Source: Paludibacter sp. (GTDB taxonomy: Bacteria; Bacteroidota; Bacteroidia; Bacteroidales; Paludibacteraceae). From it: a DNA stretch of 9,065 nt. How positions within the stretch are numbered: position 1 is the first letter of the stretch; the number at the start of each line of letters is the position of its first letter. The stretch lies in contig JAQTOL010000107.1 of assembly GCA_028748945.1 (NCBI GenBank), positions 1 through 9,065 on the forward strand, written 5' to 3'. Made by a program: the position numbers and the translations under genes. This document shows positions 1 to 5,813 of this stretch, in pieces. The notes beneath the pieces were generated by a model. The model ran no database searches and was not told the origin of the DNA. It saw only the letters and a list, made by a program, of their open reading frames with translations.

Positions 1-143
1 CGTCCTTTTATTAATCTGAATAGTATGGCAATAATGGCAATAATAAGCAGGATATGGATAATTCCACCCACGCTGTATGCAAAGAAGCCAATGGCCCATA
101 ATATGATAAGAATAACGGCGATAAAATACAGTAGATTGCTCAT
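1..143 (-). CDS. lmo0937-family (DUF5670-like) small membrane protein, 3' end cut by window
   Basis: An ATG at 143 opens a frame that stays open to the window edge, giving 47 visible residues starting MSNLLYFIAVILIILW and ending near FRLIKG. Two hydrophobic stretches are separated by a short GFFAYSVGG turn, followed by a hydrophobic helix ending in basic residues. This pattern (LLY-IAVILIILW-IGFF, then GGIIHILL-IAIIA) is that of the roughly 50-residue lmo0937-family membrane proteins, so probably only a few C-terminal residues are missing. The family has no established biochemical function; in Bacteroidota it often lies beside CsbD- and sll1863-type stress genes, as it does here. It begins 76 nt after the lipoprotein stop codon with no convincing terminator or promoter between, so cotranscription is plausible. 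The family call rests on remembered pattern similarity only. Confidence 0.8.
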   Translation of the reverse strand, partial: MSNLLYFIAVILIILWAIGFFAYSVGGIIHILLIIAIIAILFRLIKG

Positions 144-219
144 GGTTTTGTTTTTAGTGTTTATAAATAAGTTTATAACAGTTTTATTCTCTTAAAATTT
201 TTAATTAACGGGATAGTGA

Positions 220-687
220 TTATTGTTTGTTTTTTACACCCAGGTCTTTAACTGCTTTTCCCAATTCATCCATATCGTGGTTAAATTCACGTTTGAATGT
301 TTCCCAGTCGCTATGACTCTTTTCATAATTGTCAATCCGCGATTTCATGTTTTTATTTTTCAGTTCCAATGAATCAATTTTATTTGAAAACCCTTTATCG
401 AAAGCTGCTCCGGATTTTCTCATCTTTAGTTTTATCTCGGCTATCAGCACTTCATTGTTTTTGATTTTCAATTCAGTCTCCAGTTTGTACGTTTTAAACT
501 GTTCAGCAGTTGCAACTTTCTGATCCACCATATCCGCATTGTATTTTGCGACATCAAGGTTTTCCTGTGCATTATCCACTTTGTCCTGTGCTACCCGTTC
601 TTTTTGAGCCGTTGACTGGCAACTTGTCAAAAGACTTCCTGACATAAAAATTGTAATTACGGCAAGGGTAAAAATTGTTTTTTTCAT
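220..687 (-). CDS. sll1863-family stress-response lipoprotein, coiled-coil
   Basis: A 155-aa protein with a lipoprotein signal peptide: MKK n-region, hydrophobic core, then lipobox LTSC with the acylated cysteine at residue 23. The mature part is highly charged and helical, with heptad-like spacing from about residue 25 to 130, so it should form an elongated coiled coil. The C-terminal section with SDWETFKREFNHDMDELGKA is characteristic of proteins annotated as sll1863-family stress response proteins in Bacteroidota. It is expected to sit as a lipid-anchored periplasmic protein; no enzymatic motif is visible. It lies 89 nt downstream of a CsbD-family gene and 76 nt upstream of an lmo0937-family gene. 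I see no copy of the promoter block found before the CsbD genes, so it may be transcribed from the CsbD promoter or from a weak promoter of its own. The exact role is unknown. Confidence 0.82.
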   Translation of the reverse strand: MKKTIFTLAVITIFMSGSLLTSCQSTAQKERVAQDKVDNAQENLDVAKYNADMVDQKVATAEQFKTYKLETELKIKNNEVLIAEIKLKMRKSGAAFDKGFSNKIDSLELKNKNMKSRIDNYEKSHSDWETFKREFNHDMDELGKAVKDLGVKNKQ

Positions 688-776
688 TTTGAATGATTTT
701 AAAGTATTGATTTTAGTAAACAGATAATTTATTGATTTTATACCGGATCTTTTAAACAGCCTTTAGTCTGAAAAAA

Positions 777-962
777 TCAGAGCCCGGAAATAATCTTACG
801 TAATTCTTCTTTTGTTTTACCCAGTTTCTTTTGTAGTCGTCCTAACATTTCTTCTTTTTTGCCTTCAGCAAACATGAGGTCATTGTCAGTTAAGTTTGCA
901 AATTTTTGAATTAGTTTTCCTTTCGTTTCTTCCCAGGTTCCTTTTAGTTCAGTTGTATTCAT
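777..962 (-). CDS. CsbD-family stress protein (copy 1)
   Basis: A 61-aa, highly charged protein. It has the CsbD hallmarks: W10 followed by a KGKL motif, the LTDNDL motif in the centre and a C-terminal GKTKEELRKII helix. CsbD proteins are small, presumably cytoplasmic helical proteins induced by general stress (sigma-B dependent in Bacillus); their molecular activity is unknown. The frame is open further upstream to a TTG at 1037, but the ATG at 962 is preferred. It gives the usual family start and aligns W10 and the total length exactly with the second copy (36 of 61 residues identical, no gap). The upstream extension would also overlap the proposed promoter. The sll1863-family and lmo0937-family genes follow it. 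A shared promoter block lies upstream at 1000-1064. Confidence 0.9.
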   Translation of the reverse strand: MNTTELKGTWEETKGKLIQKFANLTDNDLMFAEGKKEEMLGRLQKKLGKTKEELRKIISGL

Positions 963-999
963 AATTTTATTTGTTAATAGTGAAAGTATTTTCACGATG

Positions 1000-1064
1000 T
1001 AAAGTTGGAAAGTTTCTATGTTAAATCCGTTACACAATTCCTATGAAAACTTACATAATTCACA
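1000..1064 (-). promoter_or_regulatory. Shared promoter block, copy C (before CsbD copy 1)
   Basis: Reading the minus strand: TGTGAATTATGTAAG (1064-1050), 14 nt, GTGTAAC (1035-1029), 21 nt, and a weak -7-like box CAACTTTA (1007-1000). The start codon is 37 nt further on. Spacings are identical to the three other copies in this window. This -7 box is the poorest match to the Bacteroidota consensus TAnnTTTG of the four. Confidence 0.6.
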
Positions 1065-1117
1065 TGTTTTGGGCGATTCGGAAATTGATCAAAAATATAA
1101 TTCCGAAACATATAATG

Positions 1118-1303
1118 TTATAATCCGTTGATAATTTTCTGTATCTCTTCTTTTGATTTGCCCAGTCTTTTCTGGAGTACTTCAAAAATTTCCTTTTTCT
1201 TATCTTGTTCAAACAAAAGGTCATTATCTGTCAGATAGGCGAATTTTTTTAAAAGTCTCCCTTTTTGTACTTCCCAGTTTGTATTTTTTTCTGTCTTGTT
1301 CAT
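1118..1303 (-). CDS. CsbD-family stress protein (copy 2)
   Basis: A paralogue of the neighbouring CsbD gene, 36 of 61 residues identical without a gap; it keeps W10, the KGRL motif, LTDNDL and the C-terminal GKSKEEIQKII helix. Starts are possible at TTG 1315, ATG 1312 or ATG 1303. I choose 1303: it makes both paralogues exactly 61 aa with W at position 10, and puts the start 36 nt from the -7-like box, against 37 nt in the other CsbD copy. The gene has its own copy of the shared promoter block at 1340-1406. The 155 nt to the next gene downstream include that gene's promoter. So the two copies are probably separate transcription units under a common regulator, although readthrough is possible because no good terminator is visible between them. 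The biochemical role is unknown. Confidence 0.88.
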   Translation of the reverse strand: MNKTEKNTNWEVQKGRLLKKFAYLTDNDLLFEQDKKKEIFEVLQKRLGKSKEEIQKIINGL

Positions 1304-1339
1304 CTTATTCATCAATTATAGTATATAATTTTCAATAAA

Positions 1340-1406
1340 CAAAGGTGAGGTTTTTAGGGACTAAACTCATTACAAAATTCCATTTAAAAGTTACATCATT
1401 CACACA
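1340..1406 (-). promoter_or_regulatory. Shared promoter block, copy D (before CsbD copy 2)
   Basis: On the minus strand: TGTGTGAATGATGTAAC (1406-1390), 14 nt, TTGTAAT (1375-1369), 21 nt, and -7-like box CACCTTTG (1347-1340), one mismatch from TAnnTTTG. The downstream half-site is the most diverged of the four copies, but the geometry is preserved exactly. Confidence 0.65.
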
Positions 1407-1446
1407 TAAACAATTTATATTAAACAGATTTCGAACATTGTTGTTA

Positions 1447-1483
1447 TAAAAAAGATCCACAACATGCGTGTTATGGATCTTTT
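1447..1483 (-). terminator. Intrinsic terminator after the first T9SS DUF3494 gene
   Basis: The arms 1450-1466 and 1467-1483 are complementary over about 15 bp with one U-G wobble and a short apical mismatch. On the minus strand the hairpin is followed by a run of six T (complement of 1453-1448). It lies 41 nt past the stop codon at 1525. The outer stem is A/T so it could also act on the other strand, but no plus-strand gene exists here. Confidence 0.8.
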
Positions 1484-1524
1484 CTAAATAATCAACTGTC
1501 ATCAAAAATCAGTATTGTACTTTT

Positions 1525-3141
1525 TTACTGTTTAGAAATCAATTTCCCTGATTGAATAACCATATCGTTATTCATTACTTTGTAGAAATAAATTCCGGTA
1601 GTAAGTTCTTTTGTATCCAGCAATGTTGTTCTTGCTGTTAATGAAGTATTCATTACTTCTTTTCCTAAAACATTATAAATCTTCAGGTTGTAGTTAGTTT
1701 CTTTGCTGTCATTATTTATGACAATGGTTGTATTTGAACTGAGCGGATTGGGTGCAATTGTAACTGCAGTATTCACCACCTGTAAGGTAGTAACAGCAGT
1801 AGCAACGCAAACAGCAGGCATAATGGTAGTAATTGCAGCCGAAGTAAGTGCACCTGATGTTGTCAGTGCACGACCATTCAATACGACACCGGTATTGATA
1901 GCACCTAATGCACCATTATTACAAATTATCGTTCCACAAAAAACCGAATAATTGTTGATACTAACTGCACCTTCAATCTTCCAATACACATTTTTTGCCT
2001 GGGCACCATTAATCAAAAGTACTTTTGCATACGTACTGGTTGTGAGGGCACCGTTGATTTTTATAACAGACACCGTATCCGGATTTCCCTGAGCATTGAG
2101 GTATAATGAATCGGTGAAGACCGCAGCCGCTTTCATAATATATGTATGCGGAGTAAGAACCAGATTGCGTCCAAATTGTGCAGGATACAATAATTCGATA
2201 TCTTCAGGTAAAACATTCAGGTAATTATATACTGTAAGTAAATCGGCAGCACATTGAGCCGTAGTTCCATCGGGAATCGGGTGAATGTTACCGCTTACTA
2301 AAAGCGGATCAAAACCAGTCGTTAAACCGACATTTGTGCCGACACTTCCGTTGATTGTAGTTATTCCTGTATTTGAAACCGGACCATCGGCCGAAAATAA
2401 TGCAAAACAGGCAGTACTTTTAAGATCGGGGGCTGCAGGACCTGTAAGATAAGGGCTTCCACAACCTGTAGGTGTATATACAAGCGCTCCATCAACAGTA
2501 ATAGCTCCTGCGGTTGAAAGGGCTCTACCTTCAATCGTGTCGCGGGTGGTAATGCTGATGGCTGCATTGTTTGCAATGATAGTTCCTTTCATGAAAGTAC
2601 CGGGAGCTAAACTGACCATTCCTTCCACTTTCCAAAATACGTTACAAGCCAAAGCACCATTAATTAAATGAATCTTTGATTCGGCATTAGCAGAGAATGT
2701 TCCTGCAATTTGAAAAATAAATTTTGCATTCGGATCTCCTTGTGCGTCCAAAGTAAGACCTAAGTTCAGAGTCGATGCACCGGATATTGCATAAATACCG
2801 GGTGTTAAAGTAGTACCATTTCCCATCAAAGGAGCGGGAAAGTATGTAGGGATTGCTGCATTTAATTGATTGTATGCAATTAATAAATCGGCAGCACATT
2901 GGGCACTGGCTCCATCCTGGTCGTGCATAACACCGTTTACATTTCCAAAACCGGTACTGGAACCATTATTCGATCCAACATTTCCTGTAAGTTGAGATAT
3001 TCCCGTATTGCTGACCGATCCGTTGGTTGAAAAGAGAGAAAAATCAGCAGCGGTACCCAAATTAATGGTTTGACCGAAATTGGCATTTGGCACTAAAAAC
3101 AGTAAAACTGCAGTTAATGATAGAAGTAATTTTTTTTTCAT
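1525..3141 (-). CDS. T9SS-secreted protein with two DUF3494 (ice-binding-like) domains
   Basis: A 538-aa secreted protein. Residues 1-24 are a Sec signal peptide (MKKK, hydrophobic core, then NFGQ). Two DUF3494 units follow, about 27-222 and 245-442. Each has the INLGTAADF-like or CFALFSADG opening, a GNVGSN/GSVGTN turn, the QCAADLL helix, a TPGIY/TPHTY strand, an LLING/HLING turn before NV(F/Y)WK(V/I)EG, and a GRAL(S/T)T(A/S)GA strand near the end. Residues 458-538 form a T9SS type A sorting domain (APNPLSSNTTI, then YNVLGKEV, TGIYFYKV and terminal GKLISKQ). The protein should be exported by Sec, moved across the outer membrane by T9SS and released or surface-anchored. DUF3494 folds as a beta-helix and includes bacterial ice-binding proteins, but a double-domain, T9SS-tailed form need not bind ice. 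It is a close paralogue of the upstream gene and has its own promoter block and terminator. Confidence 0.92.
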   Translation of the reverse strand: MKKKLLLSLTAVLLFLVPNANFGQTINLGTAADFSLFSTNGSVSNTGISQLTGNVGSNNGSSTGFGNVNGVMHDQDGASAQCAADLLIAYNQLNAAIPTYFPAPLMGNGTTLTPGIYAISGASTLNLGLTLDAQGDPNAKFIFQIAGTFSANAESKIHLINGALACNVFWKVEGMVSLAPGTFMKGTIIANNAAISITTRDTIEGRALSTAGAITVDGALVYTPTGCGSPYLTGPAAPDLKSTACFALFSADGPVSNTGITTINGSVGTNVGLTTGFDPLLVSGNIHPIPDGTTAQCAADLLTVYNYLNVLPEDIELLYPAQFGRNLVLTPHTYIMKAAAVFTDSLYLNAQGNPDTVSVIKINGALTTSTYAKVLLINGAQAKNVYWKIEGAVSINNYSVFCGTIICNNGALGAINTGVVLNGRALTTSGALTSAAITTIMPAVCVATAVTTLQVVNTAVTIAPNPLSSNTTIVINNDSKETNYNLKIYNVLGKEVMNTSLTARTTLLDTKELTTGIYFYKVMNNDMVIQSGKLISKQ

Positions 3142-3185
3142 TTTGATTGTATTTTAAGTGAGTGTATTAAGCATACTAACTGAAT

Positions 3186-3252
3186 CAAAGATAGATGTCT
3201 TTAAAATCAAAAGTGTTACACAATTTTGAAAATAAGTTACATGATTCACACA
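3186..3252 (-). promoter_or_regulatory. Shared promoter block, copy A (before first T9SS DUF3494 gene)
   Basis: On the minus strand: TGTGTGAATCATGTAAC (3252-3236), 14 nt, GTGTAAC (3221-3215), 21 nt, then TATCTTTG (3193-3186), a perfect Bacteroidota -7 element TAnnTTTG. The start codon lies 44 nt downstream. No separate good -33 TTTG is seen at normal spacing; the proximal TGTAAC half-site occupies that position, which would fit activator-dependent transcription. Confidence 0.75.
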
Positions 3253-3282
3253 TCTCTCATTTACGATTTAAATATTTTTCTG

Positions 3283-3319
3283 AAAAAAAAGTCCACTGCA
3301 ATAATACAATGGGCTTTTT
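3283..3319 (-). terminator. Probable terminator, minus strand (possibly bidirectional)
   Basis: The arms 3286-3298 and 3307-3319 pair over 13 positions with one mismatch and one wobble. The minus-strand transcript then meets eight T (complement of 3290-3283). It lies about 255 nt beyond the stop codon of the second T9SS DUF3494 gene, with a repeat cluster between, and upstream of promoter copy A. The plus-strand side also has a T run (3315-3319). Confidence 0.6.
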
Positions 3320-3434
3320 GTTTTAGTTGATTAGTATGAATTATGTGTAATTTATAATAGCAAAATAACCTTTTGAATTACTATTAAGTAGTTGTAAGAA
3401 TGTAATGTAGTATTTATAAATTCGACCTCTCCTA

Positions 3435-3497
3435 TCCCGATAGCTATCGGGACCCTCTCCAAGGAGAGGGACTTATTAGTCCCGATAGAATTAGGGA
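3435..3497. repeat. Palindromic intergenic repeat cluster
   Basis: Three adjacent inverted repeats. 3435-3452 is the perfect 18-bp palindrome TCCCGATAGCTATCGGGA. 3453-3470 has arms CCCTCTCC and GGAGAGGG around AA. 3480-3497 is a degenerate copy of the first (TCCCGATAG at its left end, AGGGA at its right). The same 18-mer occurs twice more at 5359 and 5398. The sequence just left of the first palindrome (CCTCTCC, 3426-3432) resembles an arm of the second, as if the 18-mer sat inside a CCTCTCC/GGAGAGG-type repeat. Confidence 0.85.
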
Positions 3498-3540
3498 ACA
3501 ACAATGAAAATTATACAACATTATTTAGTTCTTACTACAG

Positions 3541-3568
3541 ACTACATACTATAAACTACATACTATAA
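3541..3568. repeat. Two tandem 14-bp direct repeats
   Basis: ACTACATACTATAA occurs twice back to back (3541-3554 and 3555-3568), followed by a partial third ACTA running almost up to the stop codon at 3574. It is A/T-rich with no coding potential and is part of the repeat-laden spacer downstream of the 536-aa DUF3494 gene. Confidence 0.85.
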
Positions 3569-3573
3569 ACTAA

Positions 3574-5184
3574 TCATTGATTACTAATCAGTTTTCCGGT
3601 TTGAACCACTTTGTCATTTTCCATCACTTTGTAGAAATAAATTCCTGTGTGGAAATTACTTGTATTCAGGGTGGTCAGTTGATTGGTTATAATGGTATTC
3701 ATGACCATTTTACCCATCACATTGTACATCGTTAATGAGTAATTATTGATTTTGGATGCATCACCCAATGTAATGGTTGTGTATGAACCAAATGGATTCG
3801 GTGCAAATGATACTGCATTCTTAGTACTTAATGTATTAACAGCGGTAACCGTACATGTAGAAGGCATTGTTGTTGTAATACCGGCAGTTGAAAAAGCACC
3901 GGTTGTTGTATAGGCTCTACCATCAAGGGTTACACCCGTTTTTAAACTTACAGCACCATTATTGGCGACAATAATTCCTTTAAATTCGGAGTAGTCATTT
4001 ATTTCAACCGGACCATCAACTTTCCAAAACACATTTTTTGATTGTGTACCGTTTATCAAAAGTACTTTTGCATGGGTACTTGTTGATAATGCTCCACTAA
4101 TTTTAATAACAAAAACGGCATTGGCGTTACCCATAGCATCCAGGTAAAGTGAATCGGTTAAAGCTGTAGCAGCATTCAACAGGTAAGTATGAGGTGTAAG
4201 CACCAGATTGTGACCTAACTGAGCCGGATAAAGCAACTCAATATCTGCAGGCAGGTTGTTTAAAGAATCATATACAACCAGTAAATCGGCTGCACATTGG
4301 GCGGTAGATCCATCAGCAATAGCATGAATTGCACCTGTAACTAAAAGGGCATCGAAACCGGATGTTAAACCGACATTTGTTCCCACATCACCCATAACAT
4401 TTGATACTCCGAAATTTGAAACCGGTCCGTTAGCTGAAAATAAGGCATAACATTTCGTTGATCCAAGGTTTGGAGCAATCGGACCCTGAAGTAATGGTGC
4501 TCCGGCTACAACAGGTGTATAAGCCAACACGCCGGTTATTGAGATAGCACCGTTAGTTGTAAGTGCACGACCTACGATAGTATCGTTAGCATTCAAAACA
4601 ATCGCAGCATTGTTAGCGATGATTGTTCCACACATTTTTGTTTCTGAGGCTAAACTTACCAAACCTTCAACAGTCCAATACACATTACTCGCCATGGCTC
4701 CGTTAATTAAGTGAACTTTGGCAGCAACGTTTGTCGAGAATGTACCTGCAACATTAAAAATAAATACTGCATTGGAATTGCCTTGGGCATCCAACGTAAG
4801 ATTAAGATTCAGGGTGGTGGCACCATCTATAGCATATACTCCGGCAACCAGCGTTTCGCCGTTACCTAACAAGGGTGCATGACTGAAAGTTGATACCGTA
4901 TTATGGAGTTGATTGTAGGCAAGTAATAAATCGGCAGAACATTGTGCACTGGCTCCATTGTTATTATTCATCACGCCGTTTACATTTCCAAAGCCGGTAC
5001 TTGAACCGCTATTGCTACCGACATTACCTGTCAGATTCGATATTCCGGTATTGCTCAGTGCACCAACCGAAGAAAAGAGCACGAAGTCAGCTGCAGTTCC
5101 TAAATTTATAGCTTGTCCGAAACTTGCATTTGGCATTAAAAACAGCAATGCTGCAGTTAATGTAAGAAGTAATTTTTTTTTCAT
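3574..5184 (-). CDS. T9SS-secreted protein with two DUF3494 domains (paralogue of next gene)
   Basis: A 536-aa protein collinear with the downstream 538-aa gene; 76 of the first 100 residues are identical without a gap. Residues 1-24 are a signal peptide ending SFGQ. DUF3494 units span about 27-222 and 245-440, with GNVGSN, QCSADLL, HLINGA, NVYWTVEG and GRALTTNGA in the first and GDVGTN, QCAADLL, LLINGT, NVFWKVDG and GRAYTTTGA in the second. The C-terminal 80 residues are a T9SS type A sorting domain (APNPFGSYTT, YNVMGKMV, TGIYFYKV, GKLISNQ). The family assignment and expected surface or extracellular location are as for the paralogue. The two differ in cysteines: this copy has C185 where the other has K185, and it lacks C166 and C227. 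A duplication followed by divergence is clear. It has its own promoter block upstream, and its nearest terminator lies beyond a repeat cluster. Confidence 0.92.
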   Translation of the reverse strand: MKKKLLLTLTAALLFLMPNASFGQAINLGTAADFVLFSSVGALSNTGISNLTGNVGSNSGSSTGFGNVNGVMNNNNGASAQCSADLLLAYNQLHNTVSTFSHAPLLGNGETLVAGVYAIDGATTLNLNLTLDAQGNSNAVFIFNVAGTFSTNVAAKVHLINGAMASNVYWTVEGLVSLASETKMCGTIIANNAAIVLNANDTIVGRALTTNGAISITGVLAYTPVVAGAPLLQGPIAPNLGSTKCYALFSANGPVSNFGVSNVMGDVGTNVGLTSGFDALLVTGAIHAIADGSTAQCAADLLVVYDSLNNLPADIELLYPAQLGHNLVLTPHTYLLNAATALTDSLYLDAMGNANAVFVIKISGALSTSTHAKVLLINGTQSKNVFWKVDGPVEINDYSEFKGIIVANNGAVSLKTGVTLDGRAYTTTGAFSTAGITTTMPSTCTVTAVNTLSTKNAVSFAPNPFGSYTTITLGDASKINNYSLTMYNVMGKMVMNTIITNQLTTLNTSNFHTGIYFYKVMENDKVVQTGKLISNQ

Positions 5185-5226
5185 TTTATTGGAATTTTAA
5201 ATTGTGAGTTAAGTTTCACAATGGAA

Positions 5227-5293
5227 CAAAGATAGATGTAGTGAACAGGGTAGATGTTACACAACTTTGGAAAAGAGTTACATGATTCACACA
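5227..5293 (-). promoter_or_regulatory. Shared promoter block, copy B (before second T9SS DUF3494 gene)
   Basis: On the minus strand: TGTGTGAATCATGTAAC (5293-5277), 14 nt, GTGTAAC (5262-5256), 21 nt, then TATCTTTG (5234-5227), matching TAnnTTTG. The start codon is 42 nt downstream. Copies A and B share the whole distal 17-mer, the proximal half-site and the -7 box, while the 21-nt spacer sequences have diverged. That suggests selection on the boxes rather than mere recent duplication. Confidence 0.75.
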
Positions 5294-5314
5294 TCTATAA
5301 TTTACTATTTATTC

Positions 5315-5590
5315 ATTTACTATTTACTCTTAAGAAACAAATTAAGAATAGAACGCTGTCCCGATAGCTATCGGGATTCGCTGATTTAGCTGATTTATCC
5401 CGATAGCTATCGGGACGGATTTAAAAAAATGCAAACATTTTGATTATATTCCTAAATCAATCCCGATTCATCGGGATTAAAATCCGTTTTTTTATCCGCT
5501 CCATCAAAATGAATCCGCGTTCCCATTTCTTTTGTTTCATTTAATTTTTAGATTGGTATTTCCAATCTGCAATGCTATTTACTATTTACT
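5315..5590. repeat. Nested palindromic repeat region flanked by 14-bp direct repeats; no gene
   Basis: The gene-free stretch 5294-5813 is mostly repeat. ATTTACTATTTACT occurs at 5315-5328 and 5577-5590. Between them lie two perfect copies of TCCCGATAGCTATCGGGA (5359-5376, 5398-5415) separated by 21 nt, and a shortened relative TCCCGATTCATCGGGA (5461-5476). GAACGC (5351-5356) and GCGTTC (5517-5522) form outer inverted ends, CGGATTT (5416-5422) pairs with AAAATCCG (5480-5487), and AGATTGG/CCAATCT (5550-5556 with 5562-5568) forms a small hairpin. A core fragment CGATAGCTATC recurs at 5593-5603. From 5604 to 5740 I see only A/T-rich sequence with a small CCCC/GGGG hairpin (5676-5688). Confidence 0.75.
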
Positions 5591-5740
5591 TACGATAGCT
5601 ATCTTGGAAAGGCTTAAGAGTGCTTCTAAGAAACCTTTTGACATTAAAGTAAATATAAGATACTTCGTCTTAAAGCCCCTATTTGGGGGTTGTATTTGAA
5701 ATATATCATACAACTTTCTTATATAACTCCAGATAGTAAT

Positions 5741-5778
5741 TAAAAACAAAAACAGAGACCCCAAACCGGGATCTCTGT
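5741..5778 (-). terminator. Intrinsic terminator after the OmpA-family gene
   Basis: The arms 5752-5762 and 5768-5778 pair over 11 bp with one U-G wobble around a 5-nt loop. On the minus strand the hairpin is followed by TTTTTGTTTTT (complement of 5751-5741). It lies 35 nt past the stop codon at 5814, so it closes the DUF3494-OmpA transcription unit. Confidence 0.9.
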
Positions 5779-5813
5779 CTTATCAGAAATTGTAAACAAA
5801 AGATAACAAACTA

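Noticed and set aside
329..523. Plus-strand open frames (also 1153-1338, 1703-1951, 4890-5200, 6195-6409, 7028-7267, 8125-8337)
   Set aside because: Each lies opposite a well-supported minus-strand gene, has low-quality composition and no family features; they are antisense shadows.
688..776. Own promoter or terminator between CsbD copy 1 and the lipoprotein gene
   Set aside because: Only partial matches to TAnnTTTG (TACTTTAA) and very short hairpins are seen; the shared promoter block is absent.
1077..1107. Hairpin TTCGGAA/TTCCGAA as terminator of CsbD copy 2
   Set aside because: The 7-bp stem has a long loop and no T run on the minus strand; termination is not supported.
2361..2899. Minus-strand alternative-frame ORFs within the 538-aa DUF3494 gene
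   Set aside because: They overlap a clear coding frame with intact domains; no frameshift in the main gene requires them.
5359..5415. CRISPR-like pair of 18-mers with a 21-nt spacer
   Set aside because: The unit is a perfect palindrome, only two regular copies exist, further copies are dispersed, and no cas gene is present.
5582..5764. 60-codon minus-strand open frame
   Set aside because: It starts inside the terminator hairpin of the OmpA gene, ends in repeat sequence and has no recognisable family pattern or promoter; most likely chance.
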